Below, one piece after another: positions 1 through 9,111 of a DNA stretch of 64,000 nt. This stretch comes from Nocardia mexicana NBRC 108244. Its GTDB lineage: Bacteria > Actinomycetota > Actinomycetes > Mycobacteriales > Mycobacteriaceae. The notes below the pieces were generated by a model. The model was not told where the DNA came from. It made no database searches and saw only the letters and a program-made list of their open reading frames with translations. The translations under genes and the position numbers were made by a program. The stretch is from contig NZ_BDBV01000019.1 of assembly GCF_001613165.1 (NCBI RefSeq), positions 124,001-188,000 of the forward strand. The letters are read 5' to 3'. Numbering within the stretch: the first letter of the stretch is position 1; the number at the start of each line of letters is the position of its first letter.

Positions 1-1719
1 CTCGCGAAGTCCGAGGGCAAGGACTGGGTGTGGCAGGGCGTCGGCTGCTCACCCGTCACCGAGTCGCACTGCCTGATCTCGCTGTCCGAGGGCGGCGAGG
101 ACGCCTCGACGTTCCGCGAATTCGACACGCGCACCGGGCAATTCGTCTCCGGCGGGTTCGTGCTGCCGCGCGGCAAGCAGCTGGTGAACTGGGCCGACGA
201 CGACACCGTGCTGGTGTCGCGGGAATGGCAGCCGGGCGAGCTGACGGCCTCGGGCTATCCGTACATCGTCAAGAGCTGGCAGCGCGGTCGGCCCCTCGCG
301 GAGGCCACCGAGATCGCCCGCGGCGACAAGGCCGATATGCGGGCGATGCCGATGGTGCTCGCCGACGGCGACGGCCACCGCCTGGCGCTGGTGGCCCGTG
401 CCCGATCGTTCTTCGACCACGAGTACACCCTCGCCACCGGCGCGAACCGGCCGCTCGCCCTGCCCGTGAAATCCGAACCGGTCGGCCTGGTCGGCAATCG
501 CCTGCTGGTCCGGCTGGATCAGCCGTGGGAGACCGGCGGCGCGAATTTCCCCGCGGGATCGCTGGTCTCGCTGGATGCCGAGGCGGTAGCGAGAGATCCG
601 GAACGGCTGCGGGCCACGGCGGTCTACATCCCGGGGCCGCAGGACAGCCTGCAGGACGTGTCCACCACCAGGAACGGCGTCGTCGTCACCTCGCTGCACG
701 ATGTGCGCGCGCAGGTCGCGGTGTACAGCCCACAACCGGACGGCGGCTGGCGGTCCGCCCCGGTGGCGCTGCCGGACAACGCGTCGATCAGCACCGCGGC
801 GACCGATACCCACGGCGCCCTCGCCTACCTGAAGGTGGAGTCCTTCCTGACCCCACCGGCGCTGTGGCGCCTGGATACCACCACCGCCCTGGCCACCGCC
901 GCGAAAAGCTCACCACCGCAATTCGATCCGTCCCCATACGTTGTCGAACAGCAGCACGCCACCTCCCCCGACGGCACGAGCGTCCCGTACTTCGTCGTCC
1001 ACCGCGCCGATATGAGGCTCGACGGGGCGAACCCCACCGCCCTGACCGCGTACGGCGGCTTCGGCGTTCCGCAGACCCCGCACTACGACGGCACCCTGGG
1101 CAAGCTGTGGCTCGATCGCGGCGGTGTGCTCGCGATGGCCAATATCCGCGGCGGCGGCGAATTCGGCCCGGCCTGGCACGAGGCCGCGCTGAAGACCCAT
1201 CGCCAGCGCGCGTTCGACGACTTCGCCGCCGTGGGAACCGATCTCGTCGATCGCAAGATCACCACGCCGCAGCGCCTGGGCATCACGGGCCGCTCGAACG
1301 GCGGCCTGCTCATGGGCGTCGAGTTCACCCAGCACCCGGAGCTGTGGAATGCCGTGGACATCGGCGTGCCGCTGCTGGACATGCTGCGGTACGAGCAGAT
1401 CGCCGCCGGCGCCTCGTGGGTGGGCGAATACGGCAGCGTCGCCAACCCCGACGAGCGCGCCTTCCTCGAGTCCGTCTCGCCCTATCAGCAGCTGAAGCAG
1501 GGTGTGCGGTACCCGGAACCGTTCGTCTGGACCACCACCAAGGACGACCGCGTCGGCCCCCAGCACGCGCGCAAGTTCGCGGCGAAACTGGCCTCGCTCG
1601 GTGCTCCGTACCTGTTCTACGAGCCGTCCGTCGGTGGGCACCGCGGCAGCACCAATATCGACGAGCAGGCCACGATCACCGCGCTGCGATACACCTACTT
1701 CGCGCGAAAGCTCATGTAG
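1..1719 (+). CDS. Prolyl oligopeptidase family (S9) serine peptidase, 5' end outside window
   Basis: The frame is open from base 1, so the true start lies upstream; 572 residues are visible. The first part fits the beta-propeller of the S9 family and the last 250 or so residues are an alpha/beta-hydrolase domain. The catalytic serine is in GRSNGGLLMG (visible residue 432), the acid is in the KDDRVGP segment (about 515) and the histidine is in GGHRGS (547). The family cleaves after proline in short peptides or acts as an acyl-peptide hydrolase. No signal peptide can be judged because the N-terminus is missing. The gene ends 15 bp from a convergent SRPBCC gene. The family call is firm; the substrate is unknown. 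Confidence 0.9.
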   Translation, partial: LAKSEGKDWVWQGVGCSPVTESHCLISLSEGGEDASTFREFDTRTGQFVSGGFVLPRGKQLVNWADDDTVLVSREWQPGELTASGYPYIVKSWQRGRPLAEATEIARGDKADMRAMPMVLADGDGHRLALVARARSFFDHEYTLATGANRPLALPVKSEPVGLVGNRLLVRLDQPWETGGANFPAGSLVSLDAEAVARDPERLRATAVYIPGPQDSLQDVSTTRNGVVVTSLHDVRAQVAVYSPQPDGGWRSAPVALPDNASISTAATDTHGALAYLKVESFLTPPALWRLDTTTALATAAKSSPPQFDPSPYVVEQQHATSPDGTSVPYFVVHRADMRLDGANPTALTAYGGFGVPQTPHYDGTLGKLWLDRGGVLAMANIRGGGEFGPAWHEAALKTHRQRAFDDFAAVGTDLVDRKITTPQRLGITGRSNGGLLMGVEFTQHPELWNAVDIGVPLLDMLRYEQIAAGASWVGEYGSVANPDERAFLESVSPYQQLKQGVRYPEPFVWTTTKDDRVGPQHARKFAAKLASLGAPYLFYEPSVGGHRGSTNIDEQATITALRYTYFARKLM

Positions 1720-1734
1720 CCCAGTAACTTCGAG

Positions 1735-2175
1735 CTAGCGGCGCAGCTCACGATCGGCCGTCGAGAGCACGGAGCGGATGCCGAGTACCACCAGCGGAGC
1801 GAGGCTGAGTGTGTAGAGATCCGCGAACATCGGTGCGGCAACCTCGAATTGCGCATGCCACCGCACCCGGGTCCCGCCGGCGGCCTCCTCGAAGACGATG
1901 ACTCCGTCCTGAGACCGCATCGGCGGAAAGGTCGTCAGCGCTCGGTAGCGCAGCAGCCGCGGCGGGTCGTATTCGACGATCTCCTCGGTGACGCGCAGCA
2001 GCGGGGTGACCAGCAGCCGCACCGCCCCGGTCCCGTGCTCGGCGACATTGCCCGGACGCACGAGGGTGACCCGCCGAACCATGCGCGCTCGCTGGAAGTT
2101 GGTGGCATCGGTGAGCCAGTCGAAGACGTCGGCGACGGGCGCCTGGATGGTGCGTTCCAGGTCCACCGTGCGCAT
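1735..2175 (-). CDS. SRPBCC family protein (polyketide cyclase/dehydrase-like fold)
   Basis: 146 residues. The N-terminus reads MRTVDLERTIQAPVADVFDW, the usual opening of the START/Bet v1-like SRPBCC fold, in which a first beta strand precedes a helix with conserved V/W-D/E-W spacing. A later strand region rich in W and R (TRVRWHAQF) also fits. These proteins bind hydrophobic ligands in a central cavity. The start at 2175 is an ATG preceded by GGAG. No catalytic signature can be assigned, and the neighbours do not indicate a pathway. Confidence 0.75.
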   Translation of the reverse strand: MRTVDLERTIQAPVADVFDWLTDATNFQRARMVRRVTLVRPGNVAEHGTGAVRLLVTPLLRVTEEIVEYDPPRLLRYRALTTFPPMRSQDGVIVFEEAAGGTRVRWHAQFEVAAPMFADLYTLSLAPLVVLGIRSVLSTADRELRR

Positions 2176-2304
2176 CGGGACTCCGTTCGGGGCTGTGTGT
2201 AAGGCTCGCAGCGCAGCCTACGGCGCGGATCCTGCACCGAACCAGGCAATCGCCCCGAACCGATGCGATTTCGATACCGCGACCCCGTTCGGGCACCTCC
2301 GAAA

Positions 2305-3201
2305 TCAGATGAGCGCCTTCTGTTTACGCATCCGGCGCTGCACGTCCCGCATCATCGCCCTGGTACCGGCGAACCGGATGAACTTGGGGATGAACCGGTT
2401 GACGAAACCCACGAACAGGAACAGATGCTCGAACCGGCGCTGATCGGCAGCGGACCACTCGACACCCATCTGCTCGCGGAAGTGCGGCGGCAGGAATCCG
2501 GCCGTCAGGAACTGCAGCAGACCCCCGAAGACCAACCGCATCGGCCAGTTGATCATCCGCAGGTGCAGCAGATCGCCGACGTAGGCGCGGAAATCGTCAT
2601 CGACCACCACCTGCCTGCAGGCCTCGAGCCAGTACTCGTCGAAGTCGGCCGCGGTCTCGGGCCACATGTCCGGATGCACCTGCAGCGTGGTCCCGAACGT
2701 GTCGGCGCCCTGATAGAAGGCCTCGCGCTCCTCCGGGCTCATCTTGCCGTGCAACAGCTGATGCGAGTCCTCGAAGCCGATGTAGATGGCCGCGGCGACG
2801 TACAGCTGCAGGTTCCGGTCGAAGGCGTTGTACTTGACCTTGGAGTCCGGGCGCGACCGCACCTGCCGATGCGCGACATTGACGGCCTCGCGGAATTCCT
2901 CCCGCTCCTGCGGGGTCCCGAGGATGGCGACCGCCAGATACGACGCCGTGGTGCGCAGCCGCTTCCACGGATGCACCATCAGCGCACCGGATTCCACGGT
3001 GCTCTCCATGACGCCGGCGGCCACCCCGGGATGGGCGAACTGCATGGCCACATTGGCCGCGGCCCCGGAGAACATCCAGAAGTCGAGCGCGTCCGGCAGC
3101 TGCGCCGGGCGCTTGCGCGGCGAACGATGGATATCCGGGATGTGGATACGAGCCTGTTCGAGGGTCAGCGGGGGCAGAGTCGGCTGCGTTGCCGTGGCCA
3201 T
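2305..3201 (-). CDS. Oxygenase MpaB family protein (DUF2236)
   Basis: 298 residues. The sequence has the features of the DUF2236/MpaB family, which is related to latex-clearing proteins: an early FSGAAANVAMQFAHPGVAAG segment, then R-x-x-T-A-x-Y-x-A-V (LRTTASYLAV), HRQVRS and a helical C-terminus ending in basic residues. Members are probably haem-dependent oxygenases of hydrophobic substrates; actinobacteria carry many uncharacterised paralogues. The ATG at 3201 is preceded by AGAGGA. It is transcribed divergently from the mce operon and shares a 273-bp intergenic region with it, so joint control with lipid import is plausible but inferred. Confidence 0.8.
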   Translation of the reverse strand: MATATQPTLPPLTLEQARIHIPDIHRSPRKRPAQLPDALDFWMFSGAAANVAMQFAHPGVAAGVMESTVESGALMVHPWKRLRTTASYLAVAILGTPQEREEFREAVNVAHRQVRSRPDSKVKYNAFDRNLQLYVAAAIYIGFEDSHQLLHGKMSPEEREAFYQGADTFGTTLQVHPDMWPETAADFDEYWLEACRQVVVDDDFRAYVGDLLHLRMINWPMRLVFGGLLQFLTAGFLPPHFREQMGVEWSAADQRRFEHLFLFVGFVNRFIPKFIRFAGTRAMMRDVQRRMRKQKALI

Positions 3202-3286
3202 GGGAGTCCTCTCTCGATCTAGACACCGGCCGCTATGTTACTAACGATTCTCGCCGCCCGGGTCGTATTCGATGAAGAAATCTTCC

Positions 3287-3417
3287 GTAACTTACTGAGC
3301 CGCGCCGATGAGGTGAGCGACCCGACCCACTTCCCCAGATCCCCCCACGAGCACGCTTGGCAAGTTTCCCAAAAGTGATTCCAGATTCCAGAATCGTGAG
3401 TAACATACTCAGCCGCG
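3287..3417. promoter_or_regulatory. Direct repeats in the mpaB-mce divergent region, candidate operators
   Basis: Two 18-bp near-copies, GTAACTTACTGAGCCGCG at 3287-3304 and GTAACATACTCAGCCGCG at 3400-3417, differ at two positions. A shorter inverted match (GTAACATAG read on the minus strand) lies near 3236 at the mpaB start. Their position between a divergent pair suggests regulator sites, possibly for the double-TetR protein at the end of the mce operon. No further promoter element was assigned in the 3202-3474 gap. Confidence 0.35.
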
Positions 3418-3474
3418 GCCACCGCTGTCCCGCGGGGGAACGGTGGCGCAGGTACGCGAAAGGACCGAGCCACC

Positions 3475-3699
3475 ATGCTCAAACGGTTGGACCGACTACT
3501 CAGCTACGAGATGAAGTTCTCCGAGTTCCTCGGGACGCTGATCATCCTCGGCATCCCCTACGGCATCGTCGGGGTCGTCTGGACCCTCACGCACACGTCG
3601 CATCTGAAGAACCTGCACGGCATCGACGTCGTGATCTCGTTCCTCGGATCCATCGTGTGCTGGCCGGTGCTCACCTTCTCGAATGTGTGCATGACCTGA
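3475..3699 (+). CDS. Small two-helix membrane protein, first gene of the mce operon
   Basis: 74 residues with two hydrophobic segments (about residues 20-38 and 50-66). It precedes the next small gene with a TGATG overlap (stop 3697-3699, next ATG 3699) and lies 222 bp before the first YrbE gene. The ATG at 3475 is preceded by AAAGGA. I do not recognise the family. Its place at the head of an operon for an ABC-type lipid importer suggests a membrane accessory role, which is inference only. Confidence 0.6.
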   Translation: MLKRLDRLLSYEMKFSEFLGTLIILGIPYGIVGVVWTLTHTSHLKNLHGIDVVISFLGSIVCWPVLTFSNVCMT

Positions 3700-3887
3700 T
3701 GCTGGCGCTGGTGTGGCTCATCGACATCCTGGTGATTCTCGTCAAGATCCTCGGTGGGCGAATGGAAGTGAATCCCGTACTGCGCCTGGGCCTTTGGCTC
3801 GCGTTCCTCAGCCTGCTCGCCGCGGGTTTCGCGATCCTCGGGCTCCTGCTGGTCCTGCTGGACCACTGGCTGACCACCCTGGCCTGA
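3699..3887 (+). CDS. Very small membrane protein (62 aa), second gene of the mce operon
   Basis: 62 residues from the ATG at 3699, which overlaps the previous stop codon (TGATG). An in-frame GTG at 3687 is an alternative start. Almost the whole protein is hydrophobic: one helix at about residues 2-17 and a second at about 28-55, separated by a short basic loop (KILGGRMEV). No family is recognised. The overlap and the 33-bp gap to the YrbE gene indicate co-transcription with the transporter. Confidence 0.55.
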   Translation: MLALVWLIDILVILVKILGGRMEVNPVLRLGLWLAFLSLLAAGFAILGLLLVLLDHWLTTLA

Positions 3888-3920
3888 CCGGTCCGGACAC
3901 GAAGAAAGGATCGGTGGCCG

Positions 3921-4808
3921 GTGACATCGACTCGAACCTCCGACCAAGCCCCACGCCCGGCACCCTGGAAGACCTACGACGAGGGTGAGCTGCAACGGCT
4001 GACCGAGGTCGCCACGGGTCTGTGGCGGCGGCACCCGCAGCGTTCCCTGGAGACCCTGGGGCGGCAGGTCACCCTCGGCCGCGAGGCGTTCATACAGCTG
4101 TTCGTCTCCCTGGTGCGGCGACGCTTTCCGTATCGGGAGTTCATCAAGCAGAGCGCGTTCATGGCGAATGTGTCTGCGGCACCGACGGTTTTCGTCGCCA
4201 TACCCATCGCGGTGGTGGTCTCCATCCAGGTGGGTGCGCTCGTGAACCAGGTGGGCGCAACGACATTCATCGGCGCGGTGGCCGGACTGGGCATCATCCG
4301 CCAGGGCGCGCCGCTGGTGTCGGCACTCATGATCGCCGGTGCGGTCGGCTCGGCGATCACCGCCGATCTGGGCTCGCGCACCATCCGCGAGGAGATCGAC
4401 GCCATGCGGGTGATGAGCGTCGATCCGGTGCGCCGGCTGGTCGCGCCGCGCCTGGCGGCGGCGGTGCTGGTGAGCATGCTGCTGTGCGGCTTCATCGTCT
4501 TCGTCGGCTTCGCGACCGCCTACATGTTCAACGTCTACGCCCAGTCCGGCACGCCGGGCTCGTTCATCGGGTCGTTCGCCTCCTTCGCGGTCGCCACCGA
4601 TCTGCTGATAGCGCTGGCCAAGGCCGCGATCTTCGGCGTGCTGACGGCGATCATCGCCTGCGATATCGGCCTGCACACCCACGGCGGCCCGGCCGGAGTG
4701 GCCAATTCGGTCAACTCCGCGGTCGTCAGCTCGGCGCTGATGCTGTTCGCCACCAACATCATCCTCACCCAGCTGTCCAATACGTTCTTCCCGACGAAGG
4801 TGGTGTGA
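3921..4808 (+). CDS. YrbE/MlaE family ABC permease, Mce system (position A)
   Basis: 295 residues with the MlaE-type permease domain (PF02405 in family terms): several membrane helices, the conserved block ending in the EEIDAMRVM coupling motif (about residues 155-163), and a glycine/alanine-rich C-terminal helix pair. With the second YrbE it should form the inner-membrane channel of a Mce lipid importer, powered by an MceG-type ATPase that is not encoded here. The start is a GTG at 3921, about 11 bp after AAAGGA; the basic, soluble first 45 residues are typical. The second YrbE gene begins two bases after the stop. Confidence 0.9.
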   Translation: MTSTRTSDQAPRPAPWKTYDEGELQRLTEVATGLWRRHPQRSLETLGRQVTLGREAFIQLFVSLVRRRFPYREFIKQSAFMANVSAAPTVFVAIPIAVVVSIQVGALVNQVGATTFIGAVAGLGIIRQGAPLVSALMIAGAVGSAITADLGSRTIREEIDAMRVMSVDPVRRLVAPRLAAAVLVSMLLCGFIVFVGFATAYMFNVYAQSGTPGSFIGSFASFAVATDLLIALAKAAIFGVLTAIIACDIGLHTHGGPAGVANSVNSAVVSSALMLFATNIILTQLSNTFFPTKVV

Positions 4809-4809
4809 G

Positions 4810-5673
4810 GTGGCCAGTACCTACACGCCTCCGGCCGCCCGGCCGCTGCGCGCGGCGGGCAACGCCGCGCTGGTTCCGGTGCATCTCAACCAGCGGCTCG
4901 GGCACCAGGCCATCACGTTCTTCCAGGCGTTGATCGCAATTCCCTTCGCGCTCAAGCACTATCGGCGCGAGGTGGCCCGGCTCGTCGCGGATGTGAGCTG
5001 GGGCAACGGCTCGCTGATCGTCGGCGGCGGCACCGTCGGCGTGGTGTTCGTGCTGTGCAGCTTCGGCGGAATCATCGTGGGGATGGAGTCGTTCACCGCG
5101 CTGAACCTGCTCACCATGGGCCCGCTCACCGGTGCCATCTCCGGATTCGCCACCACCCGGGAACTCGGTCCGATCCTCGCGACCTTGGCGTTCGCGATCC
5201 AGGCGGGGTGCCGATTCACCGCGCAGCTGGGCTCGATGCGGATCTCGGAGGAGATCGACGCCCTCGAATCCTGCGCGATCCGGCCGCTGCCCTACCTGGT
5301 CAGCACCCGGATGTTCGCCGCCACCCTGACGATCGTCCCGCTCTACACCGTCGGCCTGGCCTCGGCGTATCTGATGACCAAGGTCACGGTGCTGTTCCTC
5401 GGGGGCACCAGCACGGGCACCTACGACCACTACTTCTTCCAGTTCCTGCTCGGGCCGGACGTCTTCTATTCGCTACTGAAGGTCGTGGTGTTCACGCTGT
5501 TGGCGACCTTCATCCAGTGCTACTACGGCTATATCGCCACCGGCGGCCCGGAGGGCGTCGGGATGGCGGCGGGCCGGGCCATCAAGATGGTCATCGTCGT
5601 CATGGTCTTCGCCAATCTGTTTCTGACACTTGCCATCTGGGGTATCGACCCCGGCTTCCGGATCTCGGGTTAG
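4810..5673 (+). CDS. YrbE/MlaE family ABC permease, Mce system (position B)
   Basis: 287 residues, the second permease subunit. It shows the same domain, with the coupling motif as SEEIDALES at about residues 148-156 and five or six hydrophobic helices. It starts at a GTG at 4810, one base after the previous stop, and ends 8 bp before the MceA start. Paired YrbE genes before six mce genes are the standard actinobacterial arrangement. The substrate cannot be read from sequence; cholesterol, fatty acids and other lipids are imported by different Mce systems. Confidence 0.9.
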   Translation: MASTYTPPAARPLRAAGNAALVPVHLNQRLGHQAITFFQALIAIPFALKHYRREVARLVADVSWGNGSLIVGGGTVGVVFVLCSFGGIIVGMESFTALNLLTMGPLTGAISGFATTRELGPILATLAFAIQAGCRFTAQLGSMRISEEIDALESCAIRPLPYLVSTRMFAATLTIVPLYTVGLASAYLMTKVTVLFLGGTSTGTYDHYFFQFLLGPDVFYSLLKVVVFTLLATFIQCYYGYIATGGPEGVGMAAGRAIKMVIVVMVFANLFLTLAIWGIDPGFRISG

Positions 5674-5681
5674 GGGGACGG

Positions 5682-7070
5682 GTGATACTCGATCCCAGCG
5701 GCCGCGGCGCGACCGCCCGCCAGCTCACCCTGGCGGGCATCGCCATGCTGCTCGTCATCGCCGCACTGCTGTACCTGCTGTTGCTGCGCTATACCGGCCA
5801 TTTCACCGACAAGGTCCCGGTCACGGCCACGCTGACCAGTACCGGCGACGGCCTGCCCGCACGTGCCGACGTCAAGTTCCGCGGAATGGTCGTGGGCACA
5901 GTCGATTCGGTCGCGGTGGTGGCCAAGGGGGAACGGCAGCGGGCCGATATCGCGTTGAAACCCGGTATCGCGGAGACGATTCCGGCGAACGTCACCGCCC
6001 GCATCATCCCCAACAACCTGTTCGGGGTCACCGCGATCGAGCTGGTCGACAACGGCGCGGCGACCGCGACGCTGCGCTCCGGATCGACGATCGCGGAGGA
6101 CACCGGCGCCGCGACGATTCAGCTGCAGACCACCCTGAACGTACTTCGCAACGTGCTCAACAATATTCAGCCCGAGAAGCTGGGCCGCGTGCTCGCCACG
6201 CTGTCGGCGGCGCTCGACCCCGGCGCCCGGGTACCCGGCTCCACCATCGAACGGCTCGACAACTGGCTCACCCAGGTGCACGAGATACCCGAGATCGGTG
6301 ACCTGCTGGGCAATCTGGGCCGCGCGGCCACGGCACTGAGCGAGTCCGCACCCGAACTGGTGGGCGTGCTGTCGGATTCGGTCACGACGGCCCGCACCCT
6401 CACCGAGCGGCGCGCGAACCTGGTCGAACTGCTGACCAATGCCGGTGGTGCGGTCGACGTCGTGAACGGCCTGTTCGCCCGCAATCCCGACTCCGGCAAA
6501 TTCCTCGTCGGCGGCCTGGACGATCTGTTCGGCGGGCTCGCGCGCGATCCGCAGGCCCTCCCGTTCGCCGCCGCCAACCTCAACACCGCGCTGCAGCGGT
6601 TGCGCACGACATTCCGCTGGGGGCCCAAGCAGCAGATGGTGTGGGCGATGGATGCGTCGTTCACCCCGTTCCAGCAGTACACGGCCGAGGACTGCCCGCG
6701 CTACGGCGAGCTGGCCGGGCCGCGCTGCGGCGGGCCCAGCGTGCCGACAGTCGCTCCGCCGCAGCAGATTCCACCCCAGATGGTGCCCGGCTGGCTCGAT
6801 ACGGCGGGCCCACGGCCCACACCTCCACCGGCCGCCGCCCCCGGACCGCAGCTGCTGCCGTCCATCCCCGGGCTGCCACAGATTCCGGGTATCACCGCCC
6901 CGGCGTCGCACCGGGATCCGGCACCCGGAACCCGCCCGGCGGCACTGCGCGGGCCGGACGCCGTCGCCGCGATCGTCGGCGGCCGACCGAACATGGCCCA
7001 GTTGCTGCTGCTGAGCCCAGCTCTCGCCGGAGGTTCGGTGACTGTATCGGAAGGAGGTGCGGCACAGTGA
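5682..7070 (+). CDS. mceA: Mce family protein, position A
   Basis: 462 residues from the GTG at 5682. One N-terminal membrane anchor (about residues 17-35) is followed by the Mce/MlaD domain, with the typical G-L-P-A-x-A-D-V-K-F-R-G-M-x-V-G-x-V pattern near residues 52-72. Next come a long helical region and a proline-rich tail of about 120 residues. Mce proteins form a tube carrying lipids from the outer envelope to the YrbE permease. The final TGA overlaps the next GTG (GTGA at 7067-7070). The letter is positional; the operon was not assigned to a numbered mce type. Confidence 0.9.
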   Translation: MILDPSGRGATARQLTLAGIAMLLVIAALLYLLLLRYTGHFTDKVPVTATLTSTGDGLPARADVKFRGMVVGTVDSVAVVAKGERQRADIALKPGIAETIPANVTARIIPNNLFGVTAIELVDNGAATATLRSGSTIAEDTGAATIQLQTTLNVLRNVLNNIQPEKLGRVLATLSAALDPGARVPGSTIERLDNWLTQVHEIPEIGDLLGNLGRAATALSESAPELVGVLSDSVTTARTLTERRANLVELLTNAGGAVDVVNGLFARNPDSGKFLVGGLDDLFGGLARDPQALPFAAANLNTALQRLRTTFRWGPKQQMVWAMDASFTPFQQYTAEDCPRYGELAGPRCGGPSVPTVAPPQQIPPQMVPGWLDTAGPRPTPPPAAAPGPQLLPSIPGLPQIPGITAPASHRDPAPGTRPAALRGPDAVAAIVGGRPNMAQLLLLSPALAGGSVTVSEGGAAQ

Positions 7071-8089
7071 AATCCGGAAAGGCGCTGATCGGTTTCAGTC
7101 TCTTCGCCGTCGTCGCGATCGCACTGACCTACACCATCTACTCCACCCTGCAGCGCTCGGTTGCCGGTGACACACAACGCTATTCGGCCGTGTTCTCGGA
7201 TGTCCTCGGGTTGCGCGTCGGCGACGACGTCCGGGCCGCCGGGGTGCGGGTCGGCCGCGTCGACAAGATCGACTTCGCCGACGGCTACCGCGCCCGGGTG
7301 GACTTCCGCATCGAGGCCGACCAGCGTCTGACCACGACCACGAAGGCGATGGTGCGCTACCAGAATCTGATCGGCCAGCGCTACATCGCGCTCGGCCCCG
7401 GCAAGGATCCCGGCGCCCCGCTGCCCGGCGGCGGGGAAATACCGCTCGACCGCACCGAGGGGTCCTTCGACGTCTCCGCGCTGCTGTCCGGCTTCGAACC
7501 ACTGTTCTCGGTCCTCCAGCCGGATCAGGTGAATTCCCTGTCCGAGACGCTAGTCCAGGCCCTGCAGGGCAACCAGGTGTCGCTGGCCCAGCTGATCACC
7601 CAGGCGGCGCAGCTTGCCACCACCTTCGGCCAGCGCGACCGGATCCTCGGCGACGTGGTGTCCAATCTCAGCAGCGTGATCTCCGGTCTGGGCAATCGCA
7701 GCAGCGAGCTGGAAACCCTGATCACCCAGACACATTCGCTGATGGACGGACTGTATTCGCAGGGCGAGGTGCTGAAGTCGTCGGTCGACCAGGTCGCCAC
7801 CTCCACCGATGCCCTGGTCGAACTGATCGGGCAGGTGAAACCTGGTGTCGCACAGGCGCAGGACAAGGCCACCACCGGCATCCGGCTGCTGCTGGGCAAC
7901 GGCGCCTCGCTGGATCAGGCGGCGGTGGAGCTGCCCGACATGCTCAATCGCATTGCCTGGTTCTCCAGCTACGGCACCTACGGCAACGCCTACTTCTGCA
8001 GCCTGGACGTATCGCTGTGGGGTGTGCTCCTGCCGCCGGGGCTGTTCTCCCAGGTCGGCGGCAACTCGCATACGGAGGTGTGCCGGTGA
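7067..8089 (+). CDS. mceB: Mce family protein, position B
   Basis: 340 residues. The GTG at 7067 overlaps the previous stop and follows a strong AAGGAGGT site 9 bp upstream. It has an N-terminal membrane anchor (residues 5-22), the Mce domain with G-L-R-V-G-D-D-V-R-A-A-G-V-R-V-G near residues 44-59, then a heptad-rich helical region and a short C-terminal domain with two cysteines (YFCSLD and TEVCR) near the end that may form a disulfide. It should form one ring or tube subunit of the importer. Confidence 0.9.
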   Translation: MKSGKALIGFSLFAVVAIALTYTIYSTLQRSVAGDTQRYSAVFSDVLGLRVGDDVRAAGVRVGRVDKIDFADGYRARVDFRIEADQRLTTTTKAMVRYQNLIGQRYIALGPGKDPGAPLPGGGEIPLDRTEGSFDVSALLSGFEPLFSVLQPDQVNSLSETLVQALQGNQVSLAQLITQAAQLATTFGQRDRILGDVVSNLSSVISGLGNRSSELETLITQTHSLMDGLYSQGEVLKSSVDQVATSTDALVELIGQVKPGVAQAQDKATTGIRLLLGNGASLDQAAVELPDMLNRIAWFSSYGTYGNAYFCSLDVSLWGVLLPPGLFSQVGGNSHTEVCR

Positions 8090-9111
8090 TGGCCGCCGTG
8101 AAGTTACCGAGATTCCTCGGCTTTCTGCGCAACCGGTACCTCCGCCTGGGCCTGATCACCTCGGCGGCGGTGCTGGCCCTGCTCATCGGTTCGAGCGTGG
8201 CGACCCAGGCTCGCTTGGGCGACAAGACGATTCAGGCCGAGTTCGCTCAAGCGGCCGGACTGCGCGCCGGGGCGACCGTCGACGTGTCCGGCATCGAGGT
8301 GGGCGCCGTCCGCGCCGTCCGGCTCGAGGGCACCAAGGTGATCGCGGACCTGAAGGTGCGCCGGGACCTGAAGCTGGGGCCTGACGCCCGCGCCGCGATC
8401 AAGATCTCCACTATCCTGGGCCGCCTGCACGTCGACCTGGTGCCCGGCAGCGGACAGGGCCTGCCCGGCGACCGGATTCGGATCGACCACACCAGCGTGC
8501 CCTACAACCTGGGCAAGGTCGTCCAGGATCCGCAGTACAAGCAGTCCTTCGAGCGGATCGAACGCATCGACCCGCAGAAACTGCGCGGCGCCCTGGACAC
8601 CGTGAACGAGCAGATGGGCGGTTCCCCGCAGCTGGCGGTGCAGGCCCTCGACAGCGTCGGCGCGCTGGCCAAGGTCATCAACGACCGCCGCGACGAGGTC
8701 GACACGCTGCTGAAGAGCATGGACCAGGTATCGCAGCTGGTTTCGGACAACCAGAACAGCGTGCTGATGCTGCTGACCCGCGGCGAGGCCATCGGCACCG
8801 CGGTGCAGCAGCGCCAGGAACTGCTGCGGCAGCTGCTCGACAATGTGGCCGGGCTGTCGAAACTGCTGCAGGACATGGGTTTGGAGAACAACGAGCAGCT
8901 CGGCCCGATGATCGGCGACCTGAACACCATGTCGGAGGGCCTGGAGAAGAACAAGGCGAACCTCGACCGGCTCTACGAGATCATGCCGGTGACGCTGCGG
9001 CAGTTCAACAACGTGGTGGGCAACGGACCCTACGGCGAGGTCTACGTGCCGTGGGGCCTGTTCCCGGACAACTGGATCTGTTTCGCGCAGGTCGTACAGG
9101 GGTGTAAGTGA
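8086..9111 (+). CDS. mceC: Mce family protein, position C
   Basis: 341 residues from the GTG at 8086 (GTGA overlap with mceB); an ATG at 8089 is equally possible. The GGAGG at 8074-8078 fits the GTG better, with 7-bp spacing. It has an N-terminal anchor (about residues 18-36), the Mce domain with A-G-L-R-A-G-A-T-V-D-V-S-G-I-E-V-G, and a long helical segment rich in Q and L. The C-terminus ends with two cysteines (WICFAQ and GCK), as in other Mce C proteins. Confidence 0.9.
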   Translation: MMAAVKLPRFLGFLRNRYLRLGLITSAAVLALLIGSSVATQARLGDKTIQAEFAQAAGLRAGATVDVSGIEVGAVRAVRLEGTKVIADLKVRRDLKLGPDARAAIKISTILGRLHVDLVPGSGQGLPGDRIRIDHTSVPYNLGKVVQDPQYKQSFERIERIDPQKLRGALDTVNEQMGGSPQLAVQALDSVGALAKVINDRRDEVDTLLKSMDQVSQLVSDNQNSVLMLLTRGEAIGTAVQQRQELLRQLLDNVAGLSKLLQDMGLENNEQLGPMIGDLNTMSEGLEKNKANLDRLYEIMPVTLRQFNNVVGNGPYGEVYVPWGLFPDNWICFAQVVQGCK

